A DNA stretch of 64,000 bases, taken from assembly GCF_007954355.1 (NCBI RefSeq), contig NZ_VOLR01000025.1, positions 1 through 64,000 on the forward strand, given 5' to 3'. Source of the stretch: Colwellia hornerae. Lineage in GTDB: Bacteria > Pseudomonadota > Gammaproteobacteria > Enterobacterales > Alteromonadaceae. The position numbers and the translations under genes are program-made. The stretch's first letter is position 1, and each line of letters starts with the position of its first letter. The notes beneath the pieces are model-generated. The model did not search any database. It saw only the letters and a program-made list of their open reading frames with translations, and was not told the origin of the DNA. Of the stretch, positions 47,883-56,739 are shown one piece after another.

Positions 47883-49028
47883 TTACCCTAAAATATCATC
47901 ATAACTATCAAAAACTTGATAGTCATGTATCTTAATTTTTATCGCTATTCTTTGACCCAATGTTAATAAAAAATTGCTATAAAAGCTCAACTGTTCAAAC
48001 GACAAAGATAGGTCTCTATCAATACTACTCAGTAAATAGTGAAAGCCATGTTCGGTGATAGAGATATTATCAACTTGAACATTATTTTTTTCAAAACCAC
48101 CCTCATAGTATTCAATAGCTTGGGACTTTAATAACAATTGCAGTTTTGGAGAATATTCTTTGTATTTCACTGTATTCTCCTCTAGATCAATATCTTCAGT
48201 TGAAGGTAATTCTCCAACAGCTGATTGAAATTGGCCATTTATTGCTTTTACAGGTATCCAGCTACCCAATTGCAAAAAGTCAGCAACTTGCCAACTGTTT
48301 GGTGATTGACAAACCTCGGCAGGACTGCCTATTTGAAGGATACTTCCTTTGTGCATTACTGCAATTTTATCAGCAAAAGTAAATACTTCATCTTTGCTAT
48401 GAGTAACAAATATCGCACTCATTTTTAATTGCTTTAAAATTTGGCGCATTTCTAACATTAATTCATTGCGTAAACGCGCATCAATATTTGAAAAAGGCTC
48501 ATCAAGCAATAATAAGGTAGGCTGAGGCGCTAAAGCTCTAGCAATCGCAACTCTTTGCTGCTGCCCACCAGATAATTGATGTGGAAATCTTGCTTCTAAC
48601 CCAGTTAACTTAAGTAAGTGGAGCAAATCAGTCATTCTAGACTTCTGTTCACTTTTGGGTAATTTATTAATACCAAAACAGATGTTCTTTTCAACAGATA
48701 AATGAGGGAACAAAGCATAATCTTGAAAGATCATACCGATATTGCGATGTTGAGGCTCTACATGGCTAAAGGGCGTGATGGTGAGCACATTTTCTTGAAC
48801 GACTAGATTCGCACTGTTTGAATTATTTCGCTTTATATTCAATTCACCCGTACTGGGTGTATTAAAGCCCGCAATAGTGTTAAGCAATGTGGTTTTTCCA
48901 CAACCACTAGGTCCTACCAATCCAAGAATATCACCAAAATTGAGTGTTAAGTGAGTGTCTGACAATATAACATTATTATGTAATTTAACCGAAAGTTGCT
49001 TAACGCTTAATAATTCATTTGCGCCCAT
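47883..49028 (-). CDS. fbpC: Fe3+ ABC transporter ATP-binding protein
   Basis: The 381-residue ATPase has Walker A GPSGCGKTT (about 37-45), the signature LSGGQQQRVAIARAL (about 136-150), Walker B LLLLDEPFSNID and the switch His in FVTHSKDE. A C-terminal extension of about 130 residues is of the regulatory/TOBE kind seen in FbpC/PotA-type proteins. It energises ferric import by the permease encoded directly upstream (TAA-ATG junction) and the binding protein before that. Third gene of the fbpABC operon. Confidence 0.9.
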   Translation of the reverse strand: MGANELLSVKQLSVKLHNNVILSDTHLTLNFGDILGLVGPSGCGKTTLLNTIAGFNTPSTGELNIKRNNSNSANLVVQENVLTITPFSHVEPQHRNIGMIFQDYALFPHLSVEKNICFGINKLPKSEQKSRMTDLLHLLKLTGLEARFPHQLSGGQQQRVAIARALAPQPTLLLLDEPFSNIDARLRNELMLEMRQILKQLKMSAIFVTHSKDEVFTFADKIAVMHKGSILQIGSPAEVCQSPNSWQVADFLQLGSWIPVKAINGQFQSAVGELPSTEDIDLEENTVKYKEYSPKLQLLLKSQAIEYYEGGFEKNNVQVDNISITEHGFHYLLSSIDRDLSLSFEQLSFYSNFLLTLGQRIAIKIKIHDYQVFDSYDDILG

Positions 49029-50657
49029 TTACGATAACTCCTTACTTCTGTTGAGCCAAATAATAGGTAATAGGCCTAATAAAACAATTAAAATAGCACT
49101 CAAGGCTCCCTGCTCAAGCATTTCGTCCGATATTAATTGATAAATTTGTATACTCAAGGTATCAAAATTAAAGGGCCTTAGTAATAATACCGCTGATAGT
49201 TCTTTCATTGACTCAACAAATACGAGTAACCATGCTACAAAAATAGAAGGCCTAAGTATTGGCAGGTGTACCTTTTTTAACATTTGTCCTACACCCACCC
49301 CCAAACTTGCAGGGGCAAGATCAACAGAATGAGGTATTTGTTTGATACCACTCGATATTGTTCCATTAGCAATCGCTGAAAAACGAACCACAAAGGCAAA
49401 TACGACAGCAAAAATAGTGCCTGATAATACTAAACCGGGCTCTTTAAACTGGAGAGTTCTTGCTATATCATTAATAAAATGATCTAGGGGTCCAAAACTG
49501 GCCAATAAAGCCATGGCTAAGACTGTTCCAGGCACAGCATAGCCAATCCCCACTAAACTTGAAGGAAGTATTCGCCATTTATCGATGCTTAATCGATGAT
49601 ATAAACCCAATAATAATGCGAAAAAAGTGACAATAGTTGCGGCATAAAATGATACTTCAATACTGTTAAGACCTGGTGAAACTAGATTGGTTAACTGAGC
49701 CATATTGCTGTATTCAACGGCCATTATAACAAGTAAAGCGAAAGGTAAAAGAAAACCCGCTAACACTAATATCCAACAAAAACCGCTAATAAAGAGTTGT
49801 TGAAATAATGATAGTTTAATAATTTCAATATGCTGATTGGGTCTATTCGATTGATGGTTTTGACCCGCCCTTGCACGTTGCTCTGCAACGACCACAAACA
49901 GAATTAACAGCATTAATATACTGGCTAAAGCATTTGCTGTTGCTAAGTCATCATAGCCCAACCAAGTATCATATACCGCTGTAGTAAGTGTATTTACCGC
50001 AAAATAATTTACCGTAGCAAAGTCAGCCAAGGTTTCCATAAGGACTAAACTTGCTGATATCGCTATTGCTGGTCGCGCCAAGGGTAAAGCAACGCTTAAA
50101 AAACTTTTTGTTGCTGACAACCCTAATAAACGTCCAGCCCTTAATAAGTTTTGATCTTGTTGCTCAAGTGCAGTACGCGTTAACATATAAACATAAGGAA
50201 ACAACACTAAAGAAATTACAATGCCAGCTCCAGGTAAAGTGCGTATATCAAAAAACCAATAATCACTCGGCGACTGCCAATCAAACCAGCCACGCAAAGT
50301 GCGCTGAATAGGTCCTGCGTAATCAAACATATCAGTATAAAGATAAGCAACTAAATAGGCGGGCATAGCTAAGGGCAATAAAAGTAACCATCTCAGAAAC
50401 TTTTTACCAAAAACGTTGGTATGAACAATGAAAGCCGCACTAAAAGTACCAAAAACTAAAGATAAAAAAACGACCAACACACCTAGTACTAACGTGTTGG
50501 ATATATAGACAGGTAATACAGTTTGCCAAAGATGGGAAAACAAATCACTTGACGAACCCAAACTCGCAAATAGCATAACTAATACAGGTGTTATGAGTAA
50601 AAATGCTATTAGCCAGCAGACACTTCGCCAGAGTTTGTTTTTTAACGGGGCTATCAA
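49029..50657 (-). CDS. fbpB: Fe3+ ABC transporter permease, fused double domain
   Basis: The 542-residue inner-membrane protein has about twelve helices and two permease halves, each with an EAA-type loop (GRLLGLSATKSFLSVALPLA about 177-196; LGVGVGQMLKKVHLPILRPS near 448-467). This single-chain double permease is typical of FbpB. The start appears to be TTG (50657), since no in-frame ATG lies between it and the fbpA stop 17 bases away. It sits between the binding protein and ATPase genes. Confidence 0.88.
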   Translation of the reverse strand: MIAPLKNKLWRSVCWLIAFLLITPVLVMLFASLGSSSDLFSHLWQTVLPVYISNTLVLGVLVVFLSLVFGTFSAAFIVHTNVFGKKFLRWLLLLPLAMPAYLVAYLYTDMFDYAGPIQRTLRGWFDWQSPSDYWFFDIRTLPGAGIVISLVLFPYVYMLTRTALEQQDQNLLRAGRLLGLSATKSFLSVALPLARPAIAISASLVLMETLADFATVNYFAVNTLTTAVYDTWLGYDDLATANALASILMLLILFVVVAEQRARAGQNHQSNRPNQHIEIIKLSLFQQLFISGFCWILVLAGFLLPFALLVIMAVEYSNMAQLTNLVSPGLNSIEVSFYAATIVTFFALLLGLYHRLSIDKWRILPSSLVGIGYAVPGTVLAMALLASFGPLDHFINDIARTLQFKEPGLVLSGTIFAVVFAFVVRFSAIANGTISSGIKQIPHSVDLAPASLGVGVGQMLKKVHLPILRPSIFVAWLLVFVESMKELSAVLLLRPFNFDTLSIQIYQLISDEMLEQGALSAILIVLLGLLPIIWLNRSKELS

Positions 50658-50674
50658 GAAATAATGATCATCTT

Positions 50675-51697
50675 TTATAAATCAAATTTAGCTTTATCTA
50701 TAAGTTTAAGCGCTTCTTTTCTATACTTTGCGATCGATTCTAACGATAATGAATCCGCTTTAAAATCACCCCATGAGGCAACTAAATTAGAGGGCATCAC
50801 ATCAGTTCTCACTGGGTATTCCATATTCGTTTCAGCATAAAGCTTCTGTGCATCTTTTGATACCAAAAATTCCATTAACGCTTTAGCATTTTCATTATTA
50901 GGTGCATATTTTGCCATGCCCATCCCTGATATATTCACATGAGCACCACGGTTATTCTGATTAGGAAAATTAATGTATACCGAATCAGCCCATAACTTTT
51001 GCTTTTCATCAACCAACATTTTGCCAAAATAATAACTATTACCTAACGCTATATCACATAGATTTTGATGAATGGCTTGTACTTGTCCTCGGTCATTACC
51101 CTGAGGTTTGCGGGCCAAGTTTAGTTTAAATTTCTCTAACCAAGTGAGGGTATCAGCTTCACCATGGGCTGCAATCATAGAGGCAACAAGTGCAATATTG
51201 TATGAATGTTTACCGCTTCGGGTACATATTCTTCCTTTGTATTTAGTGTCAGCTAAATCTTCATAATTAATATCTATAGCACCCAAACGTTTAGCTGAGT
51301 ATATATTACGTACTCGTGTTGTAAGTGCATACCAGGTATTGTCTGTAGCACGATATTGACGAGGAATGACATCAAGTAGTGTTTTCGAGCTATAAGCTTG
51401 CAGTAGATCACGGTCATGCAATTCAATGAGCCTACTAATATCCGTTGTTAGTAATATATCTGCGGGGCTATATTTACCTTCTCGGGCAAGACGTTCCGCC
51501 ATGCCTTTTTTAGCAAAAATAACATTGACTTTAATCCCCGTTTTTTCTGTAAAAATGTCAAACAGCGGCTTAACTAAAAATGCCTGACGATAGGAGTAAA
51601 CATTCACCTCATCATTAGCTTGTAAAGATGATGAAATAAATATAAAGCCAGCAAAAATTAAGAATAAATTTTTTCGGATCGACGTTATTTTTTGCAT
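50675..51697 (-). CDS. fbpA: periplasmic Fe3+-binding protein
   Basis: From the ATG at 51697 (AGGG site) the protein has 340 residues with a signal peptide (MQKITSIRKNLFLIFAGFIF). It matches ferric-binding proteins of the FbpA/FutA class: VNVYSYRQAFLVKPLFDIF, ERLAREGKYSPADILLTTDI, and the tyrosine-containing GNSYYFGKML, whose paired Tyr residues hold Fe3+ in this family. It delivers periplasmic iron to FbpBC. A Fur-like box lies 92-106 bases upstream. The longer frame to 51769 lacks a signal and is rejected. Confidence 0.9.
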   Translation of the reverse strand: MQKITSIRKNLFLIFAGFIFISSSLQANDEVNVYSYRQAFLVKPLFDIFTEKTGIKVNVIFAKKGMAERLAREGKYSPADILLTTDISRLIELHDRDLLQAYSSKTLLDVIPRQYRATDNTWYALTTRVRNIYSAKRLGAIDINYEDLADTKYKGRICTRSGKHSYNIALVASMIAAHGEADTLTWLEKFKLNLARKPQGNDRGQVQAIHQNLCDIALGNSYYFGKMLVDEKQKLWADSVYINFPNQNNRGAHVNISGMGMAKYAPNNENAKALMEFLVSKDAQKLYAETNMEYPVRTDVMPSNLVASWGDFKADSLSLESIAKYRKEALKLIDKAKFDL

Positions 51698-52042
51698 TAT
51701 ATTACCCTGGCAATATAATGCCAGTCCCAATCGTAAATGTTTATAGGCTGGCAATATTAAAGAAAACATTATAATTTGTCAATCCATTTGAGAATAATTC
51801 TTATTTAGATTGCTGTTCTATAAGTAACTTCGCCTAAGTGAGAGCAAGCCCCCGAATATATTGATGAGTTTCATTTTAGATTTGGACACTAAAGTTTTTC
51901 AATTATTTGATATCTATAAAGCTTAAAATAATACTTCTAAAGTAATTATTTATCAGTGATAGTTTGGTTTGTGTACCTTATTGCAACTGATCATTATAAC
52001 TAAAACTTAGGGATAAAATTTAAATTAGCTACCGTTGATGTG
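51698..52042. promoter_or_regulatory. fbpA control region with Fur-like box
   Basis: TGAGAATAATTCTTA (51789-51803) fits the 7-1-7 Fur pattern TGATAAT-A-ATTATCA with three differences. It lies directly before the iron-transport operon. The rest (about 240 bases to the next gene) shows no gene. Confidence 0.6.
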
Positions 52043-53023
52043 CTAAAAAAAACGAAAGCGAAAACGTAATTTTTTATACACGTTGATAAAAGGCTGTGAA
52101 TATATCCCAATCAACGACTTATGTAATTCACCTTCTTTACCTATGCCAAAAGACAACGGTCCCACCTCAGAAGCGCGTATAAAACAGTTAAACAAGCGAT
52201 CCCAAAGGGATAAAACTGTACCAAAGTTTTTATCAAAATGCTTAGCGTTATCACTGTGGTGAATTTGATGCTGTGCAGGGCTTAAAAATAGACCTTCCAA
52301 TTTATTCCCCCAACTTATCCTGATATGACTATGACGTAAGTTTGAGCCCATAATATTAAACGCAAAGACAAAAACATTGGCGCCAATAATATCAATCATT
52401 TTTAATGTGGGTCCGAATAAGTAATAACACAAGCCAACAACAAAGCCCTGAGTTAATGCCATACGACAAGCATAAAGATAATTTTCAACGGGGTGTGAGC
52501 GATATATAGTAAAGGGTGTTAGTACTGTTGCTGAATGATGAACTTTGTGAAACTCCCACAAATAATGACTTTTGTGTAAACAGTAATGCAATAAGAAACG
52601 CGTAAAATCATCAAAAATAAATAATAGTATGGTAAAAACGACCATAATACTTGCCGATGATAGAGTAAAGTGATCTATAGGCCCAAATAACCATTCTATT
52701 GCTGATGAAATACCTAAAGCTACAGGTACCATTGTTAAAATAATAAAGGGAAATAATGCTGCCTTAAAAAGTTTATTTACGATAAACAAGGCATAATCAT
52801 TGACTGCTGAGCGCGCTAAAAAAACTTTTTTAGGAAATAAAAAGCCTACTAACCCTAGTGGTTTTTCTTGCGTTGAACCAGACTTCAGCACCTTCTTTAA
52901 ATTAATAAAATACACTATGCTGGCAAATATTAATGCTGATAAAAGATAGCCCCAAAATAATCGTTGATTAGGATCAAGGATATAGAGGGCTAATTCTTTA
53001 AAATTTGAGCTGAGAAAGTCCAT
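52043..53023 (-). CDS. sterol desaturase / fatty-acid hydroxylase family membrane protein
   Basis: The 326-residue protein has several membrane helices and the di-iron His boxes of the family: HYCLHKSH and WEFHKVHHS (about 140-165), and HQIHHSDNAKHFDKNFG near 265-281. Members oxygenate lipids using O2 and a di-iron centre. It follows the TonB receptor by 88 bases on the same strand. Whether it modifies a lipid or is simply iron-responsive is unknown. Confidence 0.82.
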   Translation of the reverse strand: MDFLSSNFKELALYILDPNQRLFWGYLLSALIFASIVYFINLKKVLKSGSTQEKPLGLVGFLFPKKVFLARSAVNDYALFIVNKLFKAALFPFIILTMVPVALGISSAIEWLFGPIDHFTLSSASIMVVFTILLFIFDDFTRFLLHYCLHKSHYLWEFHKVHHSATVLTPFTIYRSHPVENYLYACRMALTQGFVVGLCYYLFGPTLKMIDIIGANVFVFAFNIMGSNLRHSHIRISWGNKLEGLFLSPAQHQIHHSDNAKHFDKNFGTVLSLWDRLFNCFIRASEVGPLSFGIGKEGELHKSLIGIYSQPFINVYKKLRFRFRFF

Positions 53024-53111
53024 AAATAACTTTTCTTAATAAGGTTACAAATAAAAACGATAAGTATAACACTTAACGCTTTTATTTAATCTTAAACACT
53101 ATTAATGCTAA

Positions 53112-55325
53112 TTAGAAGCTATATTGATAACCAATAGAAGCAGTTCTAGGTTTACTAGGTCGGGCTCCATAAGGACGTCGACTGACTATTTCTTGATCAT
53201 CGAGTAAGTTATCAAGTTTAAAGTAGATATTGCCCATATCTCCTAGTTCATAACTTGCAGCCAAATCAACGATAGTTAACGCTTGAGTTGTTACGCCAGA
53301 CAAGAGAACATTTTCACCTGATGCTTCTTTCATTTCATCAATGTAGCGAGTGATTAAATTAACTTGCCAATTATTAGCCGCCAAACCGATATCAAGTGTT
53401 AATTGATTTTCAGGTAAATACGGCAACGTATCTCCTACGTTAACGTCTCCCCACATACTAAAGTCAGAGCTAAATGCACTATCAAACTCGCCTTTGGTGT
53501 AGGTATAACTCAATAAAATGGGCAAGTCATAATCCGCTGATAGCTCATAAGTATGTTTTGCACTCAGTTCAAGGCCTATAACACTTGCTTCACCACTGTT
53601 AAATTCTCCGTCCGTGTTATCTTGACAAAGTGAGGCCGTTGAAAATGAGCAACTTTCTTTCAAATTCTCTATATCGTTGTAAAATATAACCGCTTCAAGT
53701 TGGCTACTCTCGTCATGATAACGAGCACCTAATTCATAGTTGATACTATTTTCAATTTTCACACTTGTTGGCTCTTTTGGACTCGTTGGCACAAAGCCTT
53801 CATGAACACCAAAAAACACCCCTGAATATTCAGATAATGTATAAAATCCACTTAAACTTGGTAACCAAATATCTGTGCTTTTCTTTTGCCATTCACCTTC
53901 TTTACTTGGCGCATCGTTTTGGTAGTCGGCCTTTATAAATTCACCACGTAGACCTAAGGTTAAATCTAATGCCCCTAACGTCATCGTATCTTTAAAAAAA
54001 ACAGAAATAGCCGTAGTTTTTTCTGTATTTGTATCTCCAGCAAGTGTTGCACTACCATCACTCACTAGTTTACCTGAAGTTATTGTATAGGCATCAGTAG
54101 TGTGGCGTCGCTCAATTTGGTCTTGATGAACCCTAAAGCCAATATTAAAGGCATGTTTTGCATCGAAAACCTCTTGGTAAAGGTAGAGCTCAGATTGAAT
54201 ACCTTGCGAATAATACTCTCTTTGGTTATCACCTAGTATAATTTTTTCATATTCTCTTTCGGTGTCACGTTGGCCCGTTAACACCTGATAAAACGGTGCA
54301 TTAGCGTCGGTTTCAGGATTCGTTAAAATATTTTGTAAATCAGTAACGACTGCTCCTGCTTTAAAACCCTTAATTTTATCCCATGAACGCTCAAAGTCGT
54401 TACGGTATAAGCGAGTCGTTATATCAAAGTTATCATTACCAATAAAATGCGTAAACTGTACTTGCTGATGCTCCCAATCCATTAAATCTTTTTGGCTGAC
54501 GACATAACGGCGATTAGCATTTTGCTTAAAATCAGTGTCTGTTAATCCTAGGTAGGTTTCATGAGACTTTTCATTAGCATAGGCTAGCTTCATTTCAACA
54601 ATTTGACTATATTGGCTATTAGACAAATTATATTGAAACTTAGTCATAATATCGTTTTTATCAAATCCAGTATCACCACCGCCGTCTAACGTTTTAAAAC
54701 CATCCGCTTCGATATGCACAGCATCAATCAAATAGCCAAAGTTGCCATTAGTAGTGCCAAAGTACGCTTTTGTTTTAGCATATCCGTCAGCTCCAAAAGC
54801 AAGGTCTATTGCACCTTCTTTGTCCTTGGGTATTTGACGTGTTGTCATGTTCAATGCACCAGCAACAGTATTAGGTCCATACTTAATTGCAGAAGGACCT
54901 TTAAATACTTCTAATGCCGTCATTTTACTGACCATCGGAAAGTAATAGGCTGCAGGTGCAGAATAAGGTGCAGGACCGATTAATACACCATCTTCCATGA
55001 TGGTGATTTTTTTACTGCGCTCTGGTGTCGCACCACGAAAGCCTATATTGGGTCTTAAACCATAACCATCTTCTTCGCGAATATTGACGCCAGGTACGCT
55101 ATATAACACACGGTTAATATCGTCAAATTTGAATTTTTGTAATTCAACTTCACCAATTAACGTAGCGGCACCAGCTTCAGTACGCAATTTATCATTATGG
55201 CCAATAATTTGAACACGTTCAGTGTATTCAGCAGGGGTGTCGCTAGTACTGTCGTTAGCATTAACATTAGTATGTAAGGTAAAGGCAAAAACAACCGCAA
55301 TATATTTATGCGCGTTAGTATTCAT
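53112..55325 (-). CDS. TonB-dependent outer-membrane receptor, FecA-like
   Basis: The 737-residue protein has a signal peptide ending near ANA, a TonB-box-like ERVQIIG, a plug domain (about 45-165; NRVLYSVPGVNIREEDGYGL, RPNIGFRGATPERSK, FKGPSAIKYGPNTVAGALNM), then a 22-strand barrel ending in aromatic Phe (IGYQYSF). It resembles Fe3+-dicitrate receptors but lacks the N-terminal signalling domain, so no sigma/anti-sigma control is expected. Its ATG overlaps the imelysin stop (TAATG) with AGGAGA as ribosome site, so the two are coupled. Confidence 0.9.
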   Translation of the reverse strand: MNTNAHKYIAVVFAFTLHTNVNANDSTSDTPAEYTERVQIIGHNDKLRTEAGAATLIGEVELQKFKFDDINRVLYSVPGVNIREEDGYGLRPNIGFRGATPERSKKITIMEDGVLIGPAPYSAPAAYYFPMVSKMTALEVFKGPSAIKYGPNTVAGALNMTTRQIPKDKEGAIDLAFGADGYAKTKAYFGTTNGNFGYLIDAVHIEADGFKTLDGGGDTGFDKNDIMTKFQYNLSNSQYSQIVEMKLAYANEKSHETYLGLTDTDFKQNANRRYVVSQKDLMDWEHQQVQFTHFIGNDNFDITTRLYRNDFERSWDKIKGFKAGAVVTDLQNILTNPETDANAPFYQVLTGQRDTEREYEKIILGDNQREYYSQGIQSELYLYQEVFDAKHAFNIGFRVHQDQIERRHTTDAYTITSGKLVSDGSATLAGDTNTEKTTAISVFFKDTMTLGALDLTLGLRGEFIKADYQNDAPSKEGEWQKKSTDIWLPSLSGFYTLSEYSGVFFGVHEGFVPTSPKEPTSVKIENSINYELGARYHDESSQLEAVIFYNDIENLKESCSFSTASLCQDNTDGEFNSGEASVIGLELSAKHTYELSADYDLPILLSYTYTKGEFDSAFSSDFSMWGDVNVGDTLPYLPENQLTLDIGLAANNWQVNLITRYIDEMKEASGENVLLSGVTTQALTIVDLAASYELGDMGNIYFKLDNLLDDQEIVSRRPYGARPSKPRTASIGYQYSF

Positions 55326-56590
55326 TAATCGTTATCTCCTGCGGAAGTCGCGGGTAATTTCAGCGATAAACTGGTAATAAAATCTATTTTTAGTCTATCC
55401 GTAACTTGTTTAACATCGGCATGCGTTTGTGTTACTTGCGCTTCATTATTAACAAGTGCGTCAGCTAAACTATTTTGGTAACTCTGAACACCATCAATAG
55501 CTAGTTGAACGTCTGTAGACATTGAGTCTGCGGTATCTGGGTCGCCAACGTCAATTAAATAATGTGTAAAACCAGTCCCCGTTTTGCCTGTTAAAAGTTT
55601 TTGAAATGCCAATAAGTTGTTTTCAATATTAGTGACAGAGTGATGTGCATATACTGATTCCACAACGTCAGGACAGGCTTGTGAGCCACAGCTATTAGCC
55701 TGAAGCCCCAGCGGAGTCGCTAACTTGCCATCTTTAGTGAATGTATCTAAATAAAACAATCCATCGCTGATCAAATTAATCGCTTCTAATTCAGTGCTAA
55801 ATTGGCTGCCTATACTACCTGCCGCTTTTAGCGTACTTGCATAACCATTATTGCCAGACCAGGCGGTTATTAATTCTTTCGCACTATTATTAACATCACG
55901 TGCAGCTTCAAGTGCAAACTCACAACGCGCTATTTTTCGATATCCATCTGTTTGATTGTCCCAATTTTCAGGCTGAGTACTTGTCATACAACTATGATTA
56001 AGTTGCTCGTTAAACAGTAAATATTCTATCGCTGCTAAGCCACGTCGAGAAGGGGTACGTTGAGCAATATTAAATGGCTGTCCATTGACAACCCCTGCTT
56101 TAAAGTTTACCACTTCAAAATCAACAGAGCATGAATTAACCACAGGCCACGAATAAATTTTATCACGTAACAATCCTTCATTATCAGTTAAAGGACCCAC
56201 TTTCATGACTTCGGCTTGTTGCCATACATTCATGGTGTTACGCCATGCCGTCCTTGCATTATCACGTGTAGCGTTAACTTGCTCAGTAGTTGCATTGCCT
56301 AGAACTATATCTTTTTCCATTTTGCAGTAGGCTGCTATCTCTGGGATTTGTGTTGCTGATACTGTAGCGAATTGTTCAAAAACGGGGGTGATTATATTAT
56401 CAGTAATGTTTTCAAGTAACGCTTGTTGATTAAAATTACTGCTGGGATTTGGCGCAGGGTTTGGCGTAGTTGCTAAACTGGTACCAAAGCTTTCACCACT
56501 ACTACTACTGGTACTTTCCCCGCAAGCACTCACTAATAAACCGGCAACGATGGCTATAGAGAGTGCGGTGTGATTAATGTTAACTGACAT
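55325..56590 (-). CDS. imelysin-family lipoprotein
   Basis: The 421-residue protein has a lipoprotein signal with Cys near 23 (LLVSACGES) and an imelysin (M75/IrpA-like) helical domain from about 55. Family stretches are AWRNTMNVWQQAEVMKVGPL and the central RRGLAAIEYLLFNEQ. The usual G-x-H-x-x-E reads G-L-A-A-I-E, so the His is missing while the Glu remains. Imelysins accompany TonB receptors and iron uptake; some bind metal through this motif. It is translationally coupled to the FecA-like receptor. A direct peptidase role is unlikely. Confidence 0.88.
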   Translation of the reverse strand: MSVNINHTALSIAIVAGLLVSACGESTSSSSGESFGTSLATTPNPAPNPSSNFNQQALLENITDNIITPVFEQFATVSATQIPEIAAYCKMEKDIVLGNATTEQVNATRDNARTAWRNTMNVWQQAEVMKVGPLTDNEGLLRDKIYSWPVVNSCSVDFEVVNFKAGVVNGQPFNIAQRTPSRRGLAAIEYLLFNEQLNHSCMTSTQPENWDNQTDGYRKIARCEFALEAARDVNNSAKELITAWSGNNGYASTLKAAGSIGSQFSTELEAINLISDGLFYLDTFTKDGKLATPLGLQANSCGSQACPDVVESVYAHHSVTNIENNLLAFQKLLTGKTGTGFTHYLIDVGDPDTADSMSTDVQLAIDGVQSYQNSLADALVNNEAQVTQTHADVKQVTDRLKIDFITSLSLKLPATSAGDND

Positions 56591-56638
56591 TTTTTAACCC
56601 TATAATGTAAATAAAATGAATGTTATAGATATTAATGA

Positions 56639-56682
56639 TTTTTATTAGTGAATAATCTATAAAGATCATTCACTAATAAAAA
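56639..56682. repeat. 15-bp inverted repeat in the imelysin leader
   Basis: TTTTTATTAGTGAAT (56639-56653) and ATTCACTAATAAAAA (56668-56682) are perfect inverted repeats with a 14-base loop, between the terminator-like hairpin and the imelysin start. Confidence 0.6.
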
Positions 56683-56686
56683 ACAG

Positions 56687-56719
56687 CCAAGCCTTGAGTT
56701 GAAACAACTTAAGGCTTGG
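56687..56719 (-). terminator. strong terminator/attenuator after the DUF4856 gene
   Basis: CCAAGCCTTGAGTTG (56687-56701) and CAACTTAAGGCTTGG (56705-56719) form a 15-bp stem with a three-base loop and one mismatch. On the minus strand a U-run follows. It would set a lower level for imelysin and receptor than for the DUF4856 lipoprotein. Confidence 0.75.
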
Positions 56720-56739
56720 TTTGTTATTAACTTAAAATA

